Part shown: positions 5,665 to 11,329 of the stretch, piece by piece | How the letters are laid out: each line of letters starts with the position of its first letter | Numbering within the stretch: the first letter of the stretch is position 1 | NCBI GenBank assembly: GCA_003231795.1 | Contig: QIJI01000199.1 | Coordinates: 1 to 11,329, forward strand | Length of the DNA: 11,329 nt | DNA from: Gammaproteobacteria bacterium | GTDB lineage: Bacteria; Pseudomonadota; Gammaproteobacteria; GCA-001735895 | Direction: 5' to 3' | Notes under the pieces: model-generated | What the model was told of the DNA's origin: nothing | Seen by the model: the letters and a program-made list of their open reading frames with translations, nothing else | Databases searched by the model: none | Translations under genes and position numbers: made by a program

Positions 5665-7443
5665 TTGCCTCGAATTCATTCGCTACCGTCGCACCTGGTC
5701 AATCAGATCGCCGCTGGAGAAGTGGTAGAACGACCTTCTTCGGTGGTCAAGGAACTGGTTGAAAACAGTCTCGATGCGAATGCCGGGGCCGTTACCGTAG
5801 AGGTTGAAGCCGGTGGCACGCGACTGATTCGTGTCAGTGATGATGGCAGCGGAATAGGCTGTGAAGACCTGTCGGCGGCTTTGTCGCGCCATGCCACCAG
5901 CAAAATAAGCAGTTTACAGGACCTCGAATCGATTGCCTCGCTCGGCTTTCGTGGCGAGGCATTACCCAGTATTGCCTCGGTATCTCGACTTGAGTTGAAA
6001 TCAAAACTGGAACAGGCCGAACATGGCTGGCGAATTCAGGGCAGGGACAATGAGCAACCGGTTCCCGATGCTTTGGCACAGGGCACGCAAGTGGAGGTGC
6101 GTGAACTGTTTTACAACGTGCCGGCGCGCAAAAAGTTTTTACGTACCGAGCAAACCGAATACAAACACATTGAGTCGCTGTTCAAGAGTATGGCATTAAG
6201 TCACGCGGCGGTTGCGTTTAAACTGATCCACAACCAGAAGGTGATTTACCAGCTACCGTCGGTGCAGTCGATCGAAGACCATCGTCGTCGACTGGCAGCC
6301 ATTTGTGGCAAGTCTTTCGCCGAGAGCCTGGTTGAAATCGACATCGATAACGAATTGCTGCAGTTGCGAGGCTGGGTGGCGCTGCCTACTTTCAATCGCA
6401 GCCAGGCCGATATGCAGTATTTTTTCGTCAATAATCGGATGGTACGCGATAAACTGGTCAGCCACGCGGTGCGACAGGCTTATCAAGATGTTCTGTTTCA
6501 CGGACGACATCCGGCCTATGTATTGTCCTTGTCGATGAATCCGCAGGAACTCGACGTTAACGTACATCCACAAAAACACGAAGTGCGATTTCGTAACTCA
6601 CGAGCGGTTCATGACTTCCTGTTTAGAAGCCTGCATCAGGCACTTGCCGGAGTTCATCCTGAATCCCAGGCCGATACGCCTGCATTTGCCGTCGCTGAAT
6701 CCTGGGCTCAAGCGCAACCGCAGCAATCCGGGTTGAGTCTTACCCAGTTCGCTCAGCGTGAACGACCGAATCATGTTCAGGATCAGGTACAGGCCTATAA
6801 CGCACTTTTGAACCCGGCGCAGGCCGATGTCCATACAGATGACAACCGCGACCCGCAAATTCCTCCGCTTGGATTCGCCGTGGCGCAATTGAAAGGGATA
6901 TACATTCTCGCTGAAAATAGCGACGGCCTTATTATTGTCGACATGCACGCGGCGCATGAACGTATCGTTTATGAACGGATGAAGCAAAATGCGTTGCAGG
7001 AAGATGTAATTTCGCAACCACTGCTGGTGCCGGCCGCGTTCAGCGTGAGTCAGGCGGAAGCCGATCTTGTCGAAGAAAACGCGCCATTTTTTACCCACCT
7101 CGGATTCGCGGTCGAGCGCATCGCTCCGGAGCAGATTCGGGTCAAAGCAATTCCGGCTTTGTTGAAAAACGCCAATAGCGAACAGTTGATGCGCGATGTA
7201 CTGGCGGACTTGAGCGAGCATGGCCAATCGCAACGGGTACAGGAATTGCAAAATGAAATGCTTTCTACCATGGCCTGCCATGCATCAGTGCGTGCCAACC
7301 GGTTACTGTCGTTAGAGGAAATGAACGCACTGTTACGCGATATTGAACACACCGAGCGTAGCGGTCAGTGCAATCATGGCAGGCCCACCTGGAAACAACT
7401 CAGCCTGAACCAGCTCGACAAATTTTTTCTGCGCGGTCAGTAG
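5665..7443 (+). CDS. mutL: DNA mismatch repair protein MutL, endonuclease-type
   Basis: MutL links mismatch recognition by MutS to strand removal. The N-terminal GHKL ATPase domain (about 1-330) shows NQIAAGEVVERP (13-24), KELVENSLDA (29-38, with E30 as general base and N34 as magnesium ligand), DDGSGIG (59-65), GFRGEAL (94-100) and NVHPQKHEVRF (299-309). A polar linker (about 335-395) leads to the dimerisation domain. That domain carries the metal-binding endonuclease motif DMHAAHERIVYE (426-437), ACHASVRA (537-544) and CNHGRPT (569-575), plus a sliding-clamp binding motif QPLLVP (451-456). This is the nicking form found in bacteria without MutH, unlike E. coli MutL. The start is TTG: an in-frame TGA at 5656 excludes anything further upstream, and PRIHSLP fits the conserved N-terminus. 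No clear ribosome binding site precedes it, suggesting coupling to the upstream remnant. The 592-residue length is normal. Confidence 0.97.
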   Translation: MPRIHSLPSHLVNQIAAGEVVERPSSVVKELVENSLDANAGAVTVEVEAGGTRLIRVSDDGSGIGCEDLSAALSRHATSKISSLQDLESIASLGFRGEALPSIASVSRLELKSKLEQAEHGWRIQGRDNEQPVPDALAQGTQVEVRELFYNVPARKKFLRTEQTEYKHIESLFKSMALSHAAVAFKLIHNQKVIYQLPSVQSIEDHRRRLAAICGKSFAESLVEIDIDNELLQLRGWVALPTFNRSQADMQYFFVNNRMVRDKLVSHAVRQAYQDVLFHGRHPAYVLSLSMNPQELDVNVHPQKHEVRFRNSRAVHDFLFRSLHQALAGVHPESQADTPAFAVAESWAQAQPQQSGLSLTQFAQRERPNHVQDQVQAYNALLNPAQADVHTDDNRDPQIPPLGFAVAQLKGIYILAENSDGLIIVDMHAAHERIVYERMKQNALQEDVISQPLLVPAAFSVSQAEADLVEENAPFFTHLGFAVERIAPEQIRVKAIPALLKNANSEQLMRDVLADLSEHGQSQRVQELQNEMLSTMACHASVRANRLLSLEEMNALLRDIEHTERSGQCNHGRPTWKQLSLNQLDKFFLRGQ

Positions 7444-7444
7444 C

Positions 7445-8377
7445 ATGAGTGGTTGCGCGGTAATCTGCCTGATGGGCGCAACCGCTACCGGAAAAACCGG
7501 GCTCGCGGTTGAAATTTGCCAGCGTTTTGATGTTGAACTGATCAGTGTCGATTCGGCATTGATTTATAAAGGGATGGATATCGGTACTGCCAAACCTGAT
7601 GCCAGGACCCAGGCGCTGGCGCCTCACCACCTGGTTGATATCATCGATCCGGCCCAAGCATTTTCGGTGTGGGATTTTTTACAGCATAGCCAGCGCCTGG
7701 TTGCTGAAATTAATGATCGAGGCAAGGTTCCGTTGCTGGTGGGTGGCACAATGATGTACTTTCATGCTTTTGAAAACGGGCTCAATCAATTGCCCGAAGC
7801 GGATCAAGCATTACGCCGTCGGCTGGATCAGGAAGCCCGGCAGCAGGGCCTGGAGTCGATGCATGCACGCCTGGCCGCAATTGATCCAGCCAGTGCTAAA
7901 CGCATCAAGGCGAGCGATTCACAACGCATTCAACGCGCGCTTGAAGTGATTGAACTTTCCGGTGAAACTTTGTCGGCGCTACAGCTTCGTGCCACCCAGG
8001 GCTATCGCGGTAATCTGAACAAGATTATTCTTGCAGCAGACGATCGGCCCGCACTACACCGACGTATCGAGCAACGATTTCTGCAGATGCTGGAGCAAGG
8101 TTTTATTGGTGAAGTGGAGGGGTTGAAACAAAGAACAGACCTGAACCTGTCTTTATCCTCGATGCGTTGTGTTGGCTATCGTCAGATCTGGCAATATCTC
8201 GACGGCGAAATGACGCGTGAAAAAATGGTTGAAAAGGTGATTGCGGCTACTCGGCAGCTTGCCAAACGCCAAATCACCTGGTTGCGCAAGCAGCCAAAGG
8301 AGCGGGCCTTTGATTGCCTGAGTTACTGTAAAGATGATATATTCAGGCAGGTTGAAAGCGCGTTTTCTACGCTTTGA
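7445..8377 (+). CDS. miaA: tRNA dimethylallyltransferase MiaA
   Basis: MiaA transfers dimethylallyl from its diphosphate to N6 of A37 in tRNAs reading codons that begin with U, the first step toward ms2i6A. The 310-residue protein shows the P-loop GATATGKT (11-18), ISVDSALIYKGMDIGTAKP (33-51, with the conserved aspartate D36 that activates the adenine amine), PHHLVDI (60-66), LLVGGTMMYF (97-106), RCVGYRQIW (241-249) and TRQLAKRQITWLRK (269-282). All are colinear with E. coli MiaA and the length is typical. The ATG lies one base after the mutL TAG, so it is almost certainly co-transcribed and translationally coupled; no strong ribosome binding site is seen. The conserved miaA-hfq adjacency follows after a 120-base leader. 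Confidence 0.97.
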   Translation: MSGCAVICLMGATATGKTGLAVEICQRFDVELISVDSALIYKGMDIGTAKPDARTQALAPHHLVDIIDPAQAFSVWDFLQHSQRLVAEINDRGKVPLLVGGTMMYFHAFENGLNQLPEADQALRRRLDQEARQQGLESMHARLAAIDPASAKRIKASDSQRIQRALEVIELSGETLSALQLRATQGYRGNLNKIILAADDRPALHRRIEQRFLQMLEQGFIGEVEGLKQRTDLNLSLSSMRCVGYRQIWQYLDGEMTREKMVEKVIAATRQLAKRQITWLRKQPKERAFDCLSYCKDDIFRQVESAFSTL

Positions 8378-8410
8378 CTGGAACGTTTTAAAACGAAGGG
8401 AATCATAGAC

Positions 8411-8480
8411 TCTACCTGTGGGGAGCAGAAGTCCCCGCGAAGCTTAAAAACGACAGGCACGGTAGAAATACAATAATAAT
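8411..8480 (+). promoter_or_regulatory. Structured hfq leader with A-rich (ARN)-type site
   Basis: The 120-base gap between miaA and hfq can fold. TCTACC (8411-8416) pairs with GGTAGA (8461-8466), continued by GTG (8418-8420) with CAC (8458-8460) around one bulged T. Inside, GGGGA (8420-8424) pairs with TCCCC (8432-8436) over a 7-base loop, sharing one base with the outer stem. There is no T-tract, so this is not an intrinsic terminator. It is followed by AATAATAAT (8472-8480), which matches the A-purine-N triplets bound by the distal face of Hfq and ends 5 bases before the hfq ribosome binding site GGAG (8486-8489). This fits autoregulation of hfq, known in E. coli. TACAAT at 8469-8474 could instead be a -10 element without a good -35. 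Confidence 0.4.
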
Positions 8481-8497
8481 TTTATGGAGTACTGATT

Positions 8498-8746
8498 ATG
8501 TCTAAAGGGCAGATGTTACAAGAACCCTATTTGAACGCATTACGAAAAGAGCGCGTCCCGGTTTCGATCTTCCTGGTGAATGGCATTAAGCTGCAGGGTC
8601 AGATTGAATCATTCGACCAGTTTGTCGTGCTGTTAAAGAATAACGTCAGCCAAATGGTGTACAAACATGCCATTTCGACTATTGTTCCGGCGCGAAATGT
8701 TACTATCGATCATCCTCACAGTGAAGATGACGAGGGAAATCGCTAA
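8498..8746 (+). CDS. hfq: RNA chaperone Hfq
   Basis: Hfq forms a ring-shaped hexamer that binds small RNAs and mRNAs and mediates post-transcriptional control. The 82-residue protein has the Sm1 motif region VPVSIFLVNGIKLQGQIESF (20-39) and the Sm2 motif VYKHAIS (54-60). Proximal-face residues Q8, F42, K56 and H57 are present. The rim patch reads RKER (16-19), against RRER in E. coli. The C-terminal tail after the core is short and acidic (HSEDDEGNR, 74-82); E. coli Hfq has about 102 residues with a longer tail, whereas Pseudomonas-type Hfq is about this length. GGAG at 8486-8489 is 8 bases before the ATG. hflX follows after 22 bases. Identification is secure. Confidence 0.98.
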   Translation: MSKGQMLQEPYLNALRKERVPVSIFLVNGIKLQGQIESFDQFVVLLKNNVSQMVYKHAISTIVPARNVTIDHPHSEDDEGNR

Positions 8747-8758
8747 ATAATGCCTTAC

Positions 8759-8764
8759 GGAGGT
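8759..8764 (+). promoter_or_regulatory. Strong ribosome binding site fixing the hflX TTG start
   Basis: GGAGGT is a near-perfect anti-16S match placed 4 bases before TTG 8769-8771. It decides the non-ATG start of hflX, since no ATG, GTG or other TTG lies at a suitable distance in this frame and the E. coli protein begins at the equivalent residue. Confidence 0.75.
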
Positions 8765-8768
8765 CTCG

Positions 8769-10082
8769 TTGTTCGAGTTTGAACGACCGCGAGGGGGTGA
8801 GCGAGCACTTCTGGTTCATATTAACTTTCCGAATCAGCCGGATCAGGATGATCTGGCTGAATTCGTCGAGTTGGTGCGTTCCGCTGATATCAATGAAATT
8901 GAATTGATTAACGGCAGTCGCCTGCAGGCGTCAGCGAAAACTTTTATCGGCAAGGGAAAACTCGAACAAATCGCCACCCAGGTGGCTGCTCTCGAAATTG
9001 AGGTGGTACTGTTTAATCACGCCTTGTCGCCCTCGCAGGAAAGAAACCTCGAAACGCATTTACAGTGCAGAGTGCTCGATCGAACCGGTTTAATTCTTGA
9101 TATCTTTGCCCAGCGAGCCCAGTCTTTCGAGGGTAAACTCCAGGTAGAACTGGCCCAGCTCAAACACCTGTCAACCCGACTGGTAAGAGGCTGGACTCAC
9201 CTGGAGCGTCAAAAAGGGGGCATCGGACTACGGGGTCCGGGTGAGACCCAGCTTGAGACTGACCGCCGTTTGCTGGGTAAGCGCATCAAATATCTGAATA
9301 ATCGCTTAATTCGGGTTGCACGCCAGCGTGAGCAGGGCCGGCAGGCGCGAAAAAAGGCTGATATTCCGACAGTTTCACTGGTGGGTTATACCAATACCGG
9401 GAAATCGACCTTGTTCAACGCTTTAACCAATGCGACGGTTTATACCGAGGATCAATTATTTGCCACTCTCGACCCTACACTGCGCAAGTTCCAGTTGAAC
9501 CAGCAGCAATCAGTTATTCTGGCCGACACAGTAGGTTTCGTTCGGCATCTGCCACATGACCTGGTGGCGGCGTTCCGTGCCACGCTGATCGAAACACTGG
9601 AAGCCGATTTGATATTGCATGTTGTTGATTCTTCAGATCCCAACCGCCAGGATAAAATCGATGCGGTGAACAAGGTACTTCAGGAAATTGGGGCTGAATC
9701 GGTGCCACAGTTGCTGATTTACAACAAAATCGATCTTGGAAGTTATCAGCCGCGCACCGACCTGGATCAACAGGGGCAAGCCTGGCGGATTTGGATATCA
9801 GCGCAGAAAAAGACAGGATTAGATCAAATTCTGCAAGGTTTACAGGCTCGATTTTGTGAACAGACGGCTGTTTACCGAATTATTTTAAAAGCCAGTGAAG
9901 GCAAGATTCGCGCTTATCTGTTCGAGGCGGGAGCGATTGAAGCCGAAGAATTCGCAAATAATGGCGATACTCACTTGAAACTGCGCTTATCGTCCTCATT
10001 ATTGAGGGGTTTGAGCCGCCGTTTCGAAATACCACAGGATCGATTTGAAACTCTGGCGGATACGCTTGCAGGAGCTGCATGA
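8769..10082 (+). CDS. hflX: Ribosome-associated GTPase HflX
   Basis: HflX is a GTPase that binds the 50S subunit and splits stalled 70S ribosomes, notably in heat shock. The N-terminal HflX domain (about 1-150) shows VLFNHALSPSQERNLE (80-95) and DRTGLILDIFAQRA (104-117). A coiled-coil stretch follows GIGLRGPGETQLETDRR (151-167), reaching about 195. The G domain has G1 GYTNTGKST (206-214), G2 FATLDPT (231-237), G3 DTVGF (253-257), G4 NKID (319-322) and G5 SAQ (344-346). The C-terminal domain (about 365-437) is more divergent. The 437-residue length is normal. The TTG start is supported by a strong ribosome binding site. The rare start codon next to an excellent binding site may moderate expression relative to hfq. 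The gene lies 22 bases after hfq and 61 bases before hflK, the usual order. Confidence 0.97.
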   Translation: MFEFERPRGGERALLVHINFPNQPDQDDLAEFVELVRSADINEIELINGSRLQASAKTFIGKGKLEQIATQVAALEIEVVLFNHALSPSQERNLETHLQCRVLDRTGLILDIFAQRAQSFEGKLQVELAQLKHLSTRLVRGWTHLERQKGGIGLRGPGETQLETDRRLLGKRIKYLNNRLIRVARQREQGRQARKKADIPTVSLVGYTNTGKSTLFNALTNATVYTEDQLFATLDPTLRKFQLNQQQSVILADTVGFVRHLPHDLVAAFRATLIETLEADLILHVVDSSDPNRQDKIDAVNKVLQEIGAESVPQLLIYNKIDLGSYQPRTDLDQQGQAWRIWISAQKKTGLDQILQGLQARFCEQTAVYRIILKASEGKIRAYLFEAGAIEAEEFANNGDTHLKLRLSSSLLRGLSRRFEIPQDRFETLADTLAGAA

Positions 10083-10095
10083 TAGCGATTACAAT
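10066..10095 (+). promoter_or_regulatory. Possible internal promoter for hflKC
   Basis: TTGCAG (10066-10071) followed after 18 bases by TACAAT (10090-10095) straddles the hflX stop codon. The -10 is good but the -35 matches the consensus only in its first three bases. Transcription would start near 10102, giving a leader of about 40 bases before hflK. The ordinary alternative is simple readthrough from hfq-hflX. Weak evidence. Confidence 0.2.
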
Positions 10096-10143
10096 CCGCA
10101 CTCTTTGTGTCTACTGACAACCTAACTGTATTCGGAGTAAATT

Positions 10144-11289
10144 ATGCCCTGGAATGAACCGGGTAAAGACAAAGATCCATGGGGACAACGCAATAACGAC
10201 GGTCCCCCTGATCTGGATGAATTGTTTAAGAACCTGAAAGACAAGTTTGGCGGGCTGCTAGGCGGTGCTGGGAAAGGCAAGATCCCCAGAGTACCGGGAG
10301 GCCCCGGCGTTGCCGCCGGAATGATCGGATTTATCGCGATCGTTATGGTCGCGGTCTGGCTTATTACGGGATTTTATATTGTCAACGAAGGCTGGCGAGG
10401 TGTTGAAACCCGTTTCGGTGAAAGAACTACCGTTAGTCAGGCTGGATTGCACTGGCATATCCCTTTTCCGATTGAAAGTGTCGAACTCGTCGATGTATCC
10501 AATATCCGCACCGCCCGAAAAAGCTCAAGAATGCTGACCAGCGATGAAAATATTGTGCTCATGAGTATCGAGGTTCAATACAACGTCAAGAATGCGCAGG
10601 ACTTCGCATTCGAAGTATTCGATCCGGATTTGACGCTGGAGCAAGCAGCGGAAACCGCGATTCGCGAAGTGGTTGGCGATAACGATATGGACCTGATTAT
10701 TACCGAAGGCCGTGCGGTTGTCGGCAGCGCTACCAAAGAGATCATGCAACAGATTCTGGACAATTATAAAACCGGGATCAATGTCGTCACGGTCAACATG
10801 GACGAGGCGCAACCCCCGGAAGAAGTGCAAGACGCTTTCGAAGATGCGATCAAGGCGCGTGAAGACCAGGACCGCATTATTAACGAAGCCAATGCCTACC
10901 GAAACGATGTTGTTCCAAAGGCGCGTGGTGATGGAGAAAGTATGCTGGAGCAGGCCGAAGCCTACAAAACTCGCGTGGTCAAGGCGGCGCAAGGTGAAAC
11001 CAGTCGATTTGATCAATTACTGGCCGAATATCAGCGTGCACCGGAAGTCACCCGTGAGCGGCTCTACATCGACACGATGGAGTTGGTAATGTCGAGTTCT
11101 CCCAAAGTCCTGCTGGATGTTCAGGGTGGGAACAATCTGTTGTTTCTTCCCCTGGATCAACTGATGTCAGGTGCCGGAAGAAATAGATCTTTGCAGGATT
11201 TAGTCGGTTCCGACAGTGAGAGCCAGTCGTTAATCGATGAATTCAAGCGAAATGTGAGACGCAATCGTGATAGGGAGAGTCGTCAATGA
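10144..11289 (+). CDS. hflK: FtsH protease modulator HflK (SPFH/band 7 protein)
   Basis: HflK forms, with HflC, a large inner-membrane cage around the FtsH protease and controls its access to membrane substrates. The 381-residue protein begins with a polar glycine- and proline-rich cytoplasmic segment (1-55) starting MPWNEPGKDKDPWG, typical of HflK. A single transmembrane helix follows (about 57-80). The periplasmic SPFH domain opens with VNEGWRGVETRFGE (80-93) and runs to about 240. Next come a long charged helical region (about 230-300) and the conserved SSSPKVLLDVQGGNNLLFLPL block (317-337). A charged, arginine-rich tail (369-381) ends the protein. GGAG at 10134-10137 is 6 bases before the ATG. 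Its stop overlaps the hflC start as ATGA, so the two are translationally coupled. Confidence 0.97.
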   Translation: MPWNEPGKDKDPWGQRNNDGPPDLDELFKNLKDKFGGLLGGAGKGKIPRVPGGPGVAAGMIGFIAIVMVAVWLITGFYIVNEGWRGVETRFGERTTVSQAGLHWHIPFPIESVELVDVSNIRTARKSSRMLTSDENIVLMSIEVQYNVKNAQDFAFEVFDPDLTLEQAAETAIREVVGDNDMDLIITEGRAVVGSATKEIMQQILDNYKTGINVVTVNMDEAQPPEEVQDAFEDAIKAREDQDRIINEANAYRNDVVPKARGDGESMLEQAEAYKTRVVKAAQGETSRFDQLLAEYQRAPEVTRERLYIDTMELVMSSSPKVLLDVQGGNNLLFLPLDQLMSGAGRNRSLQDLVGSDSESQSLIDEFKRNVRRNRDRESRQ

Positions 11290-11329
11290 GTAATAGTTTA
11301 CGTTTTAGTTTTATTCTGCTGGCTGTCGT
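11286..11329 (+). CDS. hflC: FtsH protease modulator HflC, first 14 codons (runs off right edge)
   Basis: The ATG overlaps the hflK stop in an ATGA arrangement. The visible residues are MSNSLRFSFILLAV: a short polar start entering a hydrophobic helix, as expected for the N-terminal anchor of HflC. A good ribosome binding site, GGGAG within 11273-11277, lies about 8 bases upstream. Too little sequence is present to identify the protein on its own; the call rests on the invariant hflK-hflC order and the stop-start overlap. Confidence 0.85.
   Translation, partial: MSNSLRFSFILLAV

Noticed and set aside
6598..7281. 227-codon minus-strand open frame opposite mutL
   Set aside because: It is antisense to the conserved MutL linker and C-terminal domain, with no recognisable motif or ribosome binding site.
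8384..8395. Perfect 12-base palindrome CGTTTTAAAACG after miaA
   Set aside because: It is too AT-rich and short to support a regulator site on its own, with no second copy in the window.
8418..8438. GTGGGGA/TCCCCGC hairpin as an intrinsic terminator after miaA
   Set aside because: No T-tract follows the stem; the downstream sequence is gaagcttaaaaacg, so it is treated as part of a leader fold instead.

Overview
This window looks like a chromosomal housekeeping segment of a gammaproteobacterium. The gene order nnr - tsaE - amiB - mutL - miaA - hfq - hflX - hflK - hflC is the conserved cluster known from Escherichia coli and relatives. The 82-residue Hfq with a short tail and the endonuclease-type MutL point away from the Enterobacterales, towards a Pseudomonas-like or other environmental gammaproteobacterial lineage. 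I cannot place it more precisely from sequence alone.

Layout: bases 1-1190 hold the first 396 codons of ppc (phosphoenolpyruvate carboxylase) on the minus strand, running off the left edge. A 149-base divergent region (1191-1339) separates it from nnr. nnr and tsaE overlap by 14 bases. A good sigma70-type promoter (3317-3345) then precedes an N-acetylmuramoyl-L-alanine amidase at the amiB position. Next comes an interruption of the cluster: a convergent minus-strand membrane-anchored alpha/beta hydrolase (4600-5367), then a plus-strand 57-codon ORF (5485-5658). The cluster resumes with mutL (TTG start), miaA (one base after mutL), a 120-base leader, hfq, hflX (TTG start, strong ribosome binding site), hflK, and the first 14 codons of hflC.

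The most notable feature is the 57-codon ORF before mutL. It is the first 31 residues of a transaldolase joined in frame to its last 26 residues. About 257 residues, including the catalytic lysine, are missing. The junction falls on the Gln-Asp-Ala tripeptide that occurs near both ends of transaldolases, as expected for a deletion between short direct repeats. The remnant keeps its start codon, ribosome binding site and frame. Its stop lies 6 bases before the TTG start of mutL, in the same frame, and mutL has no obvious ribosome binding site of its own. The remnant may therefore survive as a translational-coupling leader for mutL.

Functionally the cluster covers metabolite repair (nnr), tRNA modification at two positions (tsaE for t6A37, miaA for i6A37), daughter-cell separation (amiB), mismatch repair (mutL), RNA-based regulation (hfq), ribosome rescue (hflX) and control of the FtsH protease (hflK and hflC). 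No mobile element, CRISPR array, tRNA or rRNA gene was seen. I did not find a complete novel system; the unusual material is concentrated at 4551-5670.
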